This document shows, in pieces, positions 1 to 11,379 of a stretch of 64,000 bases of DNA. The position numbers and the translations under genes were made by a program. The notes beneath the pieces are model-generated. The model searched no databases. It was not told the DNA's origin and saw only the letters and a program-made list of their open reading frames with translations. The stretch's first letter is position 1. The number at the start of each line of letters is the position of its first letter. Origin of the DNA: Arctopsyche grandis (Eukaryota; Arthropoda; Insecta; Trichoptera; Hydropsychidae); assembly GCF_051622035.1 (NCBI RefSeq), contig NC_135365.1, forward strand, positions 15,356,001 through 15,420,000, given 5' to 3'.

Positions 1-334
1 ACATCACGCATAAAATGCTTTTAATTGCTTTTCAGTCAGTGCCGTGGAAAATTATGTACGTTTATTTTTCTTACATTAAGAATCGTAAATTTGAGAATAA
101 ATGTTGCAAATGTATAAAATCGATCTCTGCAATTTGCACCGAAATACAACGTTCGTTTTAAAAGCTTAAAAAATTTAAGCCGATTTTTAAAAATACAACT
201 TACATTTCCAAACATACATATGTACATACATATCTATACATAATTAAATAAATACGGCAACTTACCATTAAATGTCAAGATGGACAAAATTGTAGCATTT
301 TTTAAACTTGTCTATTACGATTATTATATAAGGC
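1..334. other. AT-rich intergenic sequence
   Basis: No coding exon or recognisable repeat is supported here. It is AT-rich sequence with ACATATGT-like simple motifs around 215-245. Confidence 0.4.
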
Positions 335-471
335 AAAGGCTCAGAGGGCGCGGAGGGCGAAGCCCTAGAAGGAAAAAAAAAATTTTTTTAATAAAATGTT
401 AACTATTAGATTAGTCATGTGTAAGCGGTTTATATTATAAATACTGAGCGAAGCCGGGTAATACAGCTAGT
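335..471 (+). mobile_element. Helentron/Helitron 3' end fragment
   Basis: The stretch contains one unit of a GC-rich minisatellite (about 335-372, AGGGCGAAGCCCTAGAAGG). It ends with GAGCGAAGCCGGGTAATACA followed by GCTAG and a flanking T. This matches the 3' end of the element at 27340-27807. The minisatellite unit is the reverse complement of the array at 52858-53091. The 5' end is not recognisable, so this is probably a truncated non-autonomous copy. Confidence 0.6.
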
Positions 472-479
472 ATATATAC

Positions 480-1970
480 ATATATATAGATGTCAATAAA
501 ATATACATATCAAGTCAATAAGATTTATGTTTTATGAAAAACGATGATTTTAATTACTTATATGATGCTTACTTATGTATCTTCTAATTATTATAATCGG
601 AAATGAAAATCGCTCCGTGCGGCTGATGGATGAGATCATTTAAATATACCTAGTGTTTACGCACTCGCGCGCACATAGTGGAAATCTGGTTGGAACATTT
701 GTAAACCAATACCCAAAATGCTGGTCTTGAAAAAACAACACATTTTAAATTGTAGAGGCCGATGCGAGGAGAGTTTAACGCAGAGTGGATCCATGCCAGA
801 GCAGACCAACCACAAAATATAATCGCATAATTTATAGATCGAATAGAAAAATCCACATAATATATCATACATAACATCAACATACACAAATAATAATAAT
901 TAACATTAATGAGTTTCATTTTAGAGTATCCATATACATATGTACATATACATATTCATATGTAAATTATACATGATTACGATATTGCACAATGTTTTGA
1001 TTTTTTTTTATAATAATATTTGAGGTTTATATTGAGAATTTGCTTGTGAAGCTCTCTTTGTATTGTACGGATATACTGAGCTTTCAGGCTACATCAACGA
1101 TGACAGGCCACCGAAAGCTCGCTGATAGGTTTAAAAATGGTCTAATGATGCAACACTTGCGCCATTAGCGCTTTTTTTTTTCTCAACATCCACGCATCCG
1201 CGGCCGCTGTTAATTAAAATAATAATATTTTCCCGTTCAGAAATCGATATGGAAAATGTGTCATTGATGCAATTGGATACTACCAAGTCTAAATCGGTTA
1301 AACTGTATTTTTTTTTGTGATTTTCATTTATTAAAGAAATCTTTTAGATCTATAAAACTATATGAATGTGTTGATTTGTTTAAAAAAAATCACCAAAGGC
1401 ACTTTAGATTGTAAAATATTTACGATTGTCTAAATTGAAGCTTTCTCGCGCTTTTCCGGTTGTCTATCAAACGTTTGTAAAATAGCATGATGGACGATTG
1501 GAAATAATACAAAAAAAAAAATCGTACTAATCAACGTAAACTAACATAGCAATCACATGTCACGCGTGCTCGTTGATATGTTGATTTTAATCGACAATGC
1601 AGTCTAGTTTGCAGACAAAACTACATATTGCACTATCATCATTCTGATGCAATGCAATGGATTGTATCAGAAATATATAATATATAAATTTAATATTATC
1701 TGTGTAGGAAATTCTCATGATATTTCAGAATACTCCATTAAAACAATGAATGAAAATGGGTCAGATAGAAGCTTCCCATTCCCCCATTGTCGACACAAAT
1801 ATAAAAATAAACTGTAAATTACTTCATAATATAATTTCCAGATCTAATCCCCATTTAAATACAAATTGTCATATTGACTATTACAAGAAAAAAACAGTCA
1901 AAATTTCGAGGTTGACTTTTTTCATGATCGTAAGACTTCATCTATTGTTACAACATACATAGATATATGT
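480..1970. other. intergenic, no gene recognised
   Basis: Short spurious ORFs on both strands show no family similarity or splice context. A GC-richer patch lies near 1060-1215. I see no supported gene. Confidence 0.35.
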
Positions 1971-1974
1971 ATCT

Positions 1975-2370
1975 TGTAGATGCTACACAAAGTCCAATGA
2001 ACTTAAGTATGAAACTTATGGAACGCTGTATGCTCGGCATAACGAGGAAAGACAGGAAGCAGAACACGTGGGTGAGAAGTATGACAAGGGTAGTGGAGAT
2101 AGTGCATAGTGAGTGAAGAGATTGAAATGGCAATGAACAATGGCTTGAAGAATAGACCAAAAGTTGACAAAAGAAGTGCTAGAATGGTACCCGAGAGAAT
2201 GCAAAAGGGTAAAAGGAAAACCGCAGGGACGATGGATAGACGAAGTTAGGAAAATGTGTGGAGTGAGATTGATGAGAGTTGCGCAAAATAGAGACGAATG
2301 GAAGCGTGTTGGAGAGGCCTTCATCTAGCAGTGGATAGTGAGTGGCTGTAGATGATGATGATGATGATAA
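1975..2370 (+). mobile_element. RTE-type LINE, 3' end fragment
   Basis: With frame changes, the plus strand reads as the C-terminal tail of an RTE-class endonuclease/reverse transcriptase. Recognisable pieces are MERCMLGITRKDRKQNTWVR, then LEWYPRECKRVKGKPQGRW followed by IDEVRKMCGV, and MRVAQNRDEWKRVGEAFI. It ends in a (GATGAT)n run at about 2353-2369, a common RTE 3' tail. In-frame stops and frameshifts show it is dead and 5' truncated. Confidence 0.75.
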
Positions 2371-2750
2371 ATATATAGTACCCTAGCGGGCTATGTGGTA
2401 TTAAATGACATAAAAATACCTTAAAGTGACATTTTCATTTCACAGTTTGTTTAAGACCTTTCTCAAAGCCCATTATTGCCAGTATTCAACGTTTTATATC
2501 TGCAATTTATGTATATATGTATAGGTATGTATATATAAATGTATACGTGATTGAATTATAAAATGTCATTTTAAAAATAATGTATAAAATTCTCACCCGT
2601 TCATAAAAAAATATAGTGTGACTTTTAAATTGATATTTTCTGCCAGTATGAAAAAAAAACAAATGCATAACAAAATTATAAAACAAAGGAGTAATATTTT
2701 AATCAAAAATGATTTGAAGTGGTTTTTAATAATTTGTTATGAGTGTTGCA
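2371..2750. other. intergenic, AT-rich
   Basis: Nothing beyond AT-rich sequence is recognised between two LINE fragments. Confidence 0.3.
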
Positions 2751-2754
2751 CATA

Positions 2755-3375
2755 TTTATTTATTTATTTATTTATTTAAATAGGCACATATACAGAATAA
2801 AATATAAAAAGAAAGTTGTATAGTGAGACAAAAAATAATAATAAACCCAAATAAAAATATAATACTCCATTTACAGTGAGCACCACATGGTGATATAAAA
2901 AAGTAAAATTACAAAAACATCAAGATTTTAAAAAAAGAAAAGAAACAGAAAAGTTAAAAAGAAAAAGAAAGACAATGAAGGTGAAGAAGCAAATCAACCA
3001 CATATTATTTTCTTCACATTTGTCCTAAAAATACTAAAAGAGTCACTAAAGAGGTAAGGACAATCATCAAAGCTATCGTAAATACGGCATATACGAACGA
3101 TTGCACTATTGAAAGAAGTGTTGCTTTGACAAATTGGTGGATAAAAAAGATTTGTGCATCTGGTGAATCGGACATTAACGTTAAAGTTAATCTCACTTAA
3201 AACAGATGTGTCAAAAATACCATTAGCAATCTTATATAAAATTAACAAATCAGAAACCCTTCTGCGCTGAGGCAAACTTGCAATATGGAAAAAAGAAAGT
3301 CTGTCATTATAAGATGGTAACAGTTTTTTAAGACCAGTCTTATAGGATAAATGGCGCAAAAAACGCTTCTTGTCT
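2755..3375 (-). mobile_element. Jockey/CR1-like LINE, 3' end fragment
   Basis: The minus strand carries an open frame (3359 down to 2994) resembling the C-terminus of a non-LTR retrotransposon ORF2. It has LPQRRRVSDLLILYKIANGI, then F.VNVRFTR, and a late ...FRTN segment, the usual end of Jockey/CR1-type reverse transcriptase proteins. The 3' end falls in an (AAAT)n-type simple tail at 2757-2778 on the plus strand. It is 5' truncated, as most LINE insertions are. The exact clade is not settled. Confidence 0.65.
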
Positions 3376-3627
3376 CTAAATGCTCAATGTGAGTTTGTAT
3401 ATCTATAATTCTGACTTAAGTTGCCTTAATTGTGATAATACATAATAAATATTGTAATGTATTTTGTCATTATCAAGTTTTCAGATGAAAAAATAATTAA
3501 ATTAAAAGTTTTCAAAGCGATATCGAGCTTGTCATATTATATTCGGTTTGTGATTGCGTTAGTAGGTGATTATTTTGGGTGAAAACGGCGGTAGAAAGCG
3601 ATCTCCAATACAGTATAATTCGTTTTA

Positions 3628-3703
3628 ATGGAGAACGTAAACAGTTTAGGTAATGGAGGAGCAGTCCATCAGCGGAGGAAGGCAATCAAATCGGCGGCCA
3701 AAG
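3628..3703 (+). CDS. possible orphan first coding exon (low confidence)
   Basis: An ATG opens a short frame of about 25 residues (MENVNSLGNGGAVHQRRKAI then KSAAK). It stops at AAAG|GTAAAC, a good splice donor. The composition is less AT-rich than the surroundings and the peptide is hydrophilic and basic, as in many first exons. I could not find a matching acceptor exon before CIBAR1 at 5018, so the gene it would belong to is unknown. It may equally be chance or repeat-derived. Confidence 0.2.
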
Positions 3704-3709
3704 GTAAAC

Positions 3710-4940
3710 AGAACACAGGGCCAGACTGAAGCTCAGAAAGACTAACAGCACTTCTAAAACTGCACAAAAAGTCTTCAAATCATAAAACCAATAACATTTC
3801 GAAGCCACTTTGAGCAAATTTCCTCAAATAAAATATGAAAAAAATTGTAGAACAAATAAAAATTATAGTACAAATACACAATCATGTAGTGTTATTTTTG
3901 AGCAATGACATGTCATCGGTAATTATACGTAGAACATTGAGAAGCCGAGATTCTGAGCAGATGTACGTCAGAGGAGAGTTTTTTTAGATTGTTTAATCGC
4001 ACTGAAAGATTTAGCGAAGAGTAATAAGATAAATGTTTTGGTTCGGACGGGTATATCAATAGTTAGGAATGTGATTAAGAAAGGAGGCGCCGTATAAATG
4101 TAACGCGCGCGTAATAAACAAAGTTTGGAAAGAAAAAAAAACACCAACATCCCGGGGAAAACAGTTTAAAAACCTATAAAATTAGATGTACTAGACCTAG
4201 ATGAGCGCTTTTTCTGTAAACTTTTCCATTTTTAATGCGAAAAATCCAAACAAACCGTAGGCAAACGCAGATCGATTCGACTTCTAATGAGAGTAGACCA
4301 CATTTACATTTTTAAATAGATCTATTAAAAACAATATGTTTGGCCAACACTCGACTTCATTTAAATACACGATGTGTATTGTGAAAATTTTCATGCAAAA
4401 CGTTTTTGTTTCACTTATATTATTAAATAAGAACGAAGACCTTATGATTAAAAATGAAGACCTAATAATTTCTTCATAAAGGATTTTAAATGCTATTCAA
4501 TTTTAAACTTTTAAAATTTGGAACTTTTTTTTCCACTTTACTCCAAGCAAACTTAATTAAAAACTTAAAGTAAACTAAACTAGAATCTTAAAGTAAAGTA
4601 AAAGAGTATTTTCTTAAAATAATACTACAATGTACATTTAAACACTATTTAACTTACATATAATAAAAATTTTATATAAATGATTCATTCAAATATTTAA
4701 ATTGAGACATCTATTGAAATTTTTTAAAGCATATGTATACATTGAAGTTGCATATCACGTATTCAAACCAATTTATAAATGTAATAAAATAAAATATTTA
4801 TGTAAAATATAACTTACATTTTTTACAAAGTACATATGCTGCGGAATATTAATATTTTATATTTAAATACAAATGCAGTTTTTCTGTAGATAAGTATATT
4901 TATACACTGTATGATATTTCCCGCAAACTAAAACACGAAA
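3710..4940. other. intergenic, AT-rich
   Basis: No supported exon. AT-rich sequence runs up to the CIBAR1 promoter. Confidence 0.35.
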
Positions 4941-4945
4941 ATGAA

Positions 4946-4959
4946 GTTTCCATAGCAAC
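4946..4959 (+). promoter_or_regulatory. RFX X-box upstream of CIBAR1
   Basis: GTTTCCATAGCAAC matches the X-box consensus GTHNYYATRRNAAC at every position. It lies 58 bases before the CIBAR1 ATG, within the distance at which X-boxes act in fly and worm ciliary genes. RFX factors use this motif to switch on ciliary genes. The motif is directly visible; its function is inferred. Confidence 0.75.
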
Positions 4960-5017
4960 CAAAGTCCAACACAATGATATTAGCTTAGTTATTCTGCAAA
5001 TATATTAACACTCAACG

Positions 5018-6455
5018 ATGCTTTCGTCTCGAAATCAAACGGTGGCCAGCGAAAGGCAATCAAAATTTATTCAGAATAGGATCACCATCGTAGAAAAACA
5101 TTTTGCAGAACTATGTAATGCTTTTGCTGTCTATGCAAGGAAGGTTGCAAGGTAAATAGTAATTCCCATTGATTAACCGTTCAAATATATTAATTTTTAC
5201 AATGAAATAACCTTTTACATTGGGTTCAGACTCCGTGATGCAGGAGATGATGTATCGAAAAATTTAAAATTATATTCCGACAATGAAACTGTGAACAAGT
5301 CTCTTAGTTCTGGACTTTCTGACATCTCCGCCACATTATATGCAATTGAAGAATATAGAAATGCTCGTGCACAACGATTAGAAGTTAAGGTAATCCTGTC
5401 TATCAATACTTTTCTTTATTACATAAATGTTTGCATGATGTATTATAAAAGATTATTTCTTAAAAAAAAATAGGTTGTTGGACAGCTGTCACAGTATGAA
5501 GGAATATGCAGACATGTACGTACTGAAATAAAGCATACGCTTTCTTTAAGAGATAATGAAATATCACGGAAGAAAGCGTTGGATAGAGTGAAAGAAAGAA
5601 ATCCTCTTAATCGTCAACAAATCGTAATGAAATTATCAAATCGCACCCAAGTATATTTTTAATGTCTGACTATTAACAATTACCTATGCTTAAAGATACA
5701 AGCTGAGGCAGAACTTCTGAAGGCATCTGGAGATATGTCTCGTACTGTCAAAGAGCTCGAAGAACAGACAGATTCGTTTGAGAAACAAAAACTTCAGAAT
5801 ATGTCTACAGTTTTGAAGAATTTCATTGAGATCGAGTTGGCTTTTCACACCAAAGCCTTGGAACTCTACACAGTAGCATACAGACAAATAAATAATATCG
5901 ACAATGAAGCAGATCTATACGTAAGTAGTTCTTATAAGAAATTTCTTAGTGAGATTATTAATTACTAATACTATATAATCAATGATGGGGATTTAAGTTA
6001 AAACTATTTATGAACTTAAAATAAATCAACAGGTCTTTCAGCAATCCAGAGGAAATTTAGATTTGGTATATGTTTTATATTCATTAGATGCTGTGCATAT
6101 ATTTTATTAAATTGTATTATAAAAAAATTGCAAAAATTTAAATTTAAAAATAATTCTAAATATATATGTATATGTATATAATTTTTTTAATTTTATTTCC
6201 AAGGATTATCAAACACAGTTGCAAATGGTAGATGGTCAACAATCTCTTCAAAAAAAAGAAGGACTAGGATCAATTGCTTCACTTTTGGGTCACCAAGAAA
6301 AACCTCCCGAAAAAAATTCTGAGGTAGTTTTGTAATAAAATTAAACTGCTTTAGTGTTATTTACACATAAATTAAATATTAATTACTCATTGCAGTCAAA
6401 ACACAGTGGAACTTCCAGTGAAAATAGTGATGACTATTCTGAAGATTCTTCTTAA
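5018..6455 (+). CDS. CIBAR1: CIBAR1/FAM92 BAR-domain protein (6 exons)
   Basis: Exons are 5018-5151, 5230-5389, 5474-5623, 5696-5920, 6204-6323 and 6396-6455. All junctions are GT-AG and the sum is 849 nt, giving 282 residues (vertebrate FAM92A is about the same size). The protein starts MLSSRNQTVASERQ and reads as one long helical BAR-like domain, for example VEKHFAELCNAFAVYARKVA, KKALDRVKERNPLNRQQI and EIELAFHTKALELYTVAYRQ. An acidic, Ser-rich tail ends SEDSS. The family binds membranes and partners Chibby at the centriole/ciliary base, where it supports cilium formation and the transition zone. The ATG at 5018 is the first Met in frame with the conserved start, and a consensus X-box lies just upstream. 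An AATAAA lies at 6546-6551. It is convergent with HSBP1. Identification is confident from whole-length resemblance. Confidence 0.93.
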
Positions 6456-6551
6456 AAATGAAAATATCTTCAATGAAATAATATTTTTATTTTGAAAGTG
6501 CGCGAGTTGCCAATTATAATTAGTGAGTGTTATTATCATAGTTAAAAATAA

Positions 6552-7143
6552 AGGAGGTATGTAATAAAATACGTTATACAAATTTTATTGTGTTTTTAAT
6601 AATTAATGTCTAAAATAATATCAGTAGAATAAGAAATACAATAAGTGTTTAAATAATAATTATTAAGTATTGAAGCTAGTCAATTTTTATAGTAGAAGTT
6701 TTATCAGTCTTCGTTATACGCTCCGATGATAGTATCATTCAATGGACGACGATTGACTAGTAAAAGAAGGAGCATATCTCCAAATTACAACTTAAATTGC
6801 TATGAAATTCCTTAAGTTATTAAAAAATTCAATTTTTTTTTATTATCTGTTGATAATTCTATATAATTTTTTTATAATTGAATTTGTGTGTATGTGCTTG
6901 GGTATAAAATAATACATTTTGATAGATTTTAAGATCGAATATATGTGTTATATATATATATATATATATAATAAGATTACGTGTACATAATTAGGAATTC
7001 AAAATTGGAATAAATCAATAGACCACGGTACCGAGCTGTGCAAGGCACCACTTAAGTATTCGAAAATTCCTAGGTGCGAAAATACTTAAACAACTTATAG
7101 ACGAGCCTTCGAAACACATGCGCTCGGGTAAATATTTGGCGTT
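6552..7143. other. intergenic between convergent genes
   Basis: AT-rich 3' flanks of CIBAR1 (+) and HSBP1 (-), with a TA microsatellite at 6951-6970. A short inverted repeat (ACTTAAGTATTCG / CGAAAATACTTAA, about 7050-7090) may lie in the HSBP1 3' UTR. Confidence 0.4.
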
Positions 7144-7609
7144 TTATTTTTCGGAGCCTTCCACTCCCGCTTGAGTCATGAGATCGGAAATATTCTTCTC
7201 CAAATCGTCTATTCTATTGCCCATTTCGTCTATTCTGGTTATAATTTGATCAGACATTGCTTGGAATTTGTCTTGCATATTTTGTAGTAGTGTCTGCACC
7301 TGAAGTTGTGAGAAAATAATTATAATCTGAGATAAATTATTGACAAAAAAATCTAGTTAATAAAATTTAATAGAAATGTGGAATCAATGAGTAATATGGA
7401 CACGGCGATTGATGTGTACTAACGTAGAGTGTCAAATCCTGCATGCCTTTTGGGTCTTGTGATGGAGAAGAGCCAGGAGCATTCGCCGAGACGGGAGATC
7501 CGGCCGGAAGTGCTGGTACGGCGCCTCCGCCCCCGACCCCAACCCCGCCCCCGCCCCCGCCACCGCCACCGCCCCCGCCACCGCCATTCACACCTGCCAA
7601 TTCCGACAT
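7144..7609 (-). CDS. HSBP1: heat shock factor-binding protein 1 with poly-Gly N-terminus (2 exons)
   Basis: Exon 1 is complement 7609-7424 and exon 2 is complement 7299-7144, joined by GT-AG in phase 0. The total is 342 nt, giving 113 residues. The C-terminal ~70 residues are unmistakable HSBP1: [20 protein letters not shown], then [20 protein letters not shown] and [18 protein letters not shown]. This is the heptad-repeat coiled coil that forms trimers and binds the HSF1 trimerisation region to dampen the heat-shock response; in vertebrates HSBP1 also affects WASH-complex assembly. The first ~40 residues are unusual: [10 protein letters not shown] leads into a run of about 14 glycines, more Gly/Val, then an Ala/Pro/Ser linker. 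Known HSBP1 is only about 75-86 aa. The run is encoded by GGN repeats (plus-strand CCG/CCC at about 7535-7585) and may be length-variable. The start at 7609 is the only Met upstream of the conserved part in this frame. Confidence 0.92.
7535..7590. repeat. GC-rich trinucleotide tract encoding poly-Gly
   Basis: Plus-strand runs of CCGCCC/CCGCCA inside HSBP1 exon 1 read as GGN glycine codons on the minus strand. It is an island of very high GC in an AT-rich window. Confidence 0.8.
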
Positions 7610-7894
7610 TCTCCGCAGTTACTTTTTTCAACCTCGCTAACAACTGACGGATCAAACCCACTCGCCGGCTTCCTTTCAAATGTCACTGAACTGATCTAAA
7701 CGGGCTAAATATTACGCATAGTCCTTGCTTATTTGAATTATGTACAGATATAACTTATAGACTTGTTTGATCAATAACAGTCATTATTAAAAAACAAATA
7801 TTTAATAAATCAATATCGTCTTATTTTCGATAAAGGTTTCTAAGTTACCGAATGTTGGCGATTACAAATATTTAGGCGTCTTTAATATTTAGAT

Positions 7895-8471
7895 CAGTGG
7901 TTCTTAACCTGGGTCCGGTGAGTCAATCTCAGGGGTTCGGCGGAAATTCAGCAGAGCCAGGTTCAACAGCAACTCTTCAGAACAACAACGCTCTCGACGT
8001 TTTGGTGTCAACAAATGATCACGTACCCTGTTATTGCTAAGAAAGCTCTGGAGATTTTAATACCGTTTGTTACAACATATATTTGCGAGCAATCCTTTTC
8101 GAGGATGCTGGACATAAAAACGAAGAAAAGGAACAGACTTTGTTGCGAAAAAAACATGAGAGTGGCACTTGCCAAGGTAAAGCCTCGCATTTCTGAACTG
8201 ATCTCTGAAAGGCAACAGCAGAAGTCACACTGATTTGCAGTAAATATTCATTATTATGTTTTTGTTTTTGTGTGAAAATCATGTTTTAATGATTTTGTTC
8301 TTTGAACACAGTGATGTTGACGCACGGTTCATTTTGTGCACCAGTAAAATATATACCTATGTTTTGAATTTGAAAAAAATCATATTTTATTTTTTCGATT
8401 AAGAAGGGTTCGGTGAATGCGCATATGAAACTGGTGGGGTTCAGTACCTCCAGCAAGGTTAAGAACCACTG
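7895..8471. mobile_element. internally deleted hAT transposon with transposase remnant
   Basis: Terminal inverted repeats CAGTGGTTCTTAACCT (left) and the matching GGTTAAGAACCACTG (right) bound a 577-bp element. It is flanked by near-identical 8-bp duplications ATTTAGAT (7887-7894) and ATTTTGAT (8472-8479), the hAT length. It keeps only the transposase C-terminus (8015-8233), so it cannot move by itself. Confidence 0.88.
8015..8233 (+). pseudogene. hAT transposase C-terminal fragment (dimerisation region)
   Basis: About 72 residues containing FVTTYICEQSFSRMLDIKTK and LCCEKNMRVALAKVKPRI. This is the conserved C-terminal dimerisation segment of hAT transposases of the ZBED5/SCAND3-like type. 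The catalytic core and BED zinc finger are missing. The element's inverted repeats lie on both sides. Confidence 0.8.
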
Positions 8472-8479
8472 ATTTTGAT

Positions 8480-9005
8480 TATAAATATGGGTGAATTTAA
8501 ATTTGAATATTTTTGTAATAAACGATTTCCATTGTATGAGCTAATAGTGAACAACATCATTGAAAAGTTTGTACGTAATGTAACAAGGATCTCATTTTTT
8601 TAAATTCAAATTCAAATGTCCAACGCATAAAAGAACATAACCCACGACTGTAATGTGTAAGGAATCAAATCTTACATGTGTCACAAATCATGCGTATCCG
8701 AAGACACAATTCCAAGTATCGATATCGACCCATAAAATCTAACTATTTCCACCCCAAATATTGATGAGCAAAGCAACACGAGTTCATCACAAAAAATCTG
8801 GAATAAAGGATGACCTCGATTTCGTAACATGCGCTCTCATTCGATACATGTCACCTCTCGATACTAGCCCATGGATGACCTCGAATGTCCCTTATAAACA
8901 AAGAAATAACTCGATCATAACCATTTGGCATGCTCGAATTGGGACCACTACGATACAGCTGCCGTAATTGTCGAGATTCTGACCGGGACGTTTGAGAATT
9001 GAATG
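8480..9005. other. intergenic
   Basis: A small ORF at 8761-8967 has no recognisable family and no splice context. No gene is supported. Confidence 0.35.
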
Positions 9006-9008
9006 ATA

Positions 9009-10190
9009 GAAGGTGCAGGTCTGTTACCGAGAGTTGGCGCGAAAAAATGCGCTTGTTTTATGCTGCGTACGGACCAAACCAACGACGATTTTGGGCCAAC
9101 GTTTTAACCAGCAGGATAAAACCAGTAGCGTACAAAATATCGAAATAAAAATTAAATTTAAAAATTGAAATTAAATATCAAAATTAAAACTATTATTATT
9201 ATATTAAAATTAAATTCAAATATCAAAATAAAATTATAATCAATATATTAAAATTAAAATAAAATATTGAAAGTTAAAACAGAACATGCCCAATTTAAAT
9301 AAATTTTCGAGATTGACCTAAAATGAGATCTTCAACAATCACATACAGGTAATCCTCGACTTTTGTTTGTCGAAGATGTTTTGACTTACGAAGATACGCA
9401 CTAAGATCGAAAAAAAATCAAAGAATTATTATTTTTACTTCCCCGTAATGCGCAGTTACTGAGAATATCTCATGTATTAGTATGGGTGACCGAGCGATGG
9501 TCACAATCCGGTGCGTTGTCGGTATATCAATCGAAATTTTTTTAGTCTTCAATTGTTTCTCTCGTCGAAATAAATCAATTAATTAAATCATTTCAGAGGT
9601 AAATTTTATCGGATAATGTCTTCAATTGTTTCTCTCGTCGAAATAAATCAAATAATTAAATCCATCTCAGAGGTAAAATTTATCGGATAATGTGTGATTA
9701 TTAATTTTATTTCGATGAAAGAAAAAAAACCCTTTGACAAATCACCGACAGTTTTTTTGTTAAATGTTTCATCGATGGCAGAAACACAGTAGTATATCGT
9801 GACGACTTTTAATAAGAAATAACAACGAGGTTTTTTTCGCTCGTAATCAGAGAAATTATAATATTTCTCTGGTTGTAATGCGTATCGTCGTAATTCAAAA
9901 CATTGTTGTAATTCAAAACATCAACGATGATCTAATTTTAGCTCAATCTCGCTCTTTAGCTTAATTTTGATATTTAATTTCAATTTTTTAATTTAATTTT
10001 GATTTCGATATTTTGTACGCTACTGGTTTTAAAAGTTGGCCCAAAATCGTCGTTGGTTTGGTGCGTACGGACCATTATGTCGGTGCATTCACACTGCATT
10101 CAATAATAAAAAGACGCTCTGTCTTTTTCGCGCGCTTTTGTGTGAGTACGAGAACGCGCCAACTCTCAATAACAGACCTGTACATCCAAT
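9009..10190. mobile_element. large fold-back (inverted-repeat) element
   Basis: The left arm (about 9012-9180) reads GTGCAGGTCTGTTACCGAGA ... GCGTACGGACCAAACCAACG ... ACCAGTAGCGTACAAAATAT. The right arm (about 9960-10190) carries the reverse complements in mirrored order. The arms are diverged by indels. The loop holds AT-rich sequence and a tandem duplication at 9546-9690. No transposase is visible. Target-site duplications are not clear. Confidence 0.7.
9546..9690. repeat. tandem duplication, unit about 73 bp
   Basis: Two adjacent near-identical copies each begin TCTTCAATTGTTTCTCTCGT and end ATCGGATAATG, inside the loop of the fold-back element. Confidence 0.8.
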
Positions 10191-10269
10191 TGAAAAACTC
10201 ACGATTTCAACTACAAATGAAAAATTTTCAGTTTTATTTGGGATATGTAATGTGGATCCTTAGGGTAAC

Positions 10270-10515
10270 CGCTGTTACATCCCCAGGATAACTGCCGCTA
10301 CGAAAATCGCTCTCGCGGTTCCTGTCATACGAAAATCGCTCGCGCCGGTTTCCTGTCACACGAAAATTCGTCGCACAGGAAAATTGTACAGAAAACTGCC
10401 TAAATATTGCTCAACAAATGCTTTTTTATACGAGATTTGGGCAGTTTTGAGTAATATTTGGTCAGTTTTCCTGTGCGATGAATTTCGTAGCGGCGGTTAT
10501 CCCGGTAGCGATTCA
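10270..10515. repeat. inverted repeat around GCTACGAAAATCGC / GCGATGAATTTCGTAGC
   Basis: The left arm has GGATAACTGCCGCTACGAAA and GTCGCACAGGAAAATTGTAC. The right arm has GTCAGTTTTCCTGTGCGATG and TTTCGTAGCGGCGGTTATCC. The two can fold into a long hairpin. It is probably another fold-back element or a nested part of its neighbour. Confidence 0.65.
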
Positions 10516-10523
10516 CATTTGGG

Positions 10524-10712
10524 AAGTAATCACCGAACCGTCTACCGGACATATGATAACGTTGAGATTGAGGGTTTTAATACATATCAGATATACTTTT
10601 GAGTTTACTCGGCAGCTCAGTTCAATTCAATTCAACCAACCACGCTGAATTCACATCACACAACCTCATTTATGTATATATGTAAGTATTTACGGTTCGG
10701 TGATTACTGGTC
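10524..10712. repeat. short inverted-repeat element
   Basis: GTAATCACCGAACCGT near 10527 is matched by its reverse complement ACGGTTCGGTGATTAC near 10693. This gives a hairpin-ended unit of about 185 bp directly abutting the preceding inverted repeat. Confidence 0.6.
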
Positions 10713-11250
10713 ACAAAGTATTCTTCACAAAGTCACTAAAACCTCTATAACGGAACATCTGGCAGCCGAAAAGTCCATCATACTAACGATAACTATAATA
10801 CTATGGGGGATGAACGAATGAGACGGCTGGCATGTTGATGCACGTGCTTTATTTATAATACCTGAAGGCAGAGTGAGGTAGCTACTCTGAACACAGCCGA
10901 GTTGGTCCCCACTCGCAGGAAGGTGACCAAACTCGACCATGTCGTAAAGCGAGCCGCCACAATACTAACAAGAACTCCAGTGCCAAATATTGTGTATTCG
11001 CAATTTTCATGGCAAAAATTGTCTTTGAATAGAATAATAACCGTATTTACAAACCACATAATCGTAAAAAACGAAAGTCACAGGCTTGATCATCATCACC
11101 TATTACAAATGTTTCCTCTTATAAAGTAAAAATTACTCGGAAAAAATTTGAGTTAAACAGATAAGTATACAAAATATGTTACAAACACGAGGAAAACAAC
11201 TTTTACGGAAAACGTTCGGGTACAATCATTTCCGATATGCACATTCATGA
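10713..11250. other. intergenic, possible repeat debris
   Basis: Moderately GC-richer stretches (10860-10985) look repeat-like but have no open frame or termini I can name. Confidence 0.3.
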
Positions 11251-11379
11251 GAAATGACTAATACAAGTTTGTTGATATGGCGAGAAGCGGTGAGTCAGTG
11301 TATGCAAATGAATGTATGTATAGAAATGGTGAAGTATCGATGTAGTGTTGGGGCCAAAATTGTTATTGTGTGTCCATCG

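Noticed and set aside
2016-2324. Minus-strand 102-aa ORF
   Set aside because: It is antisense to the plus-strand RTE LINE tail, which explains the sequence better.
7429-7647. Plus-strand ORFs rich in Pro and Arg opposite HSBP1
   Set aside because: They are antisense readings of the HSBP1 GGN tract. The minus strand gives a clear conserved protein.
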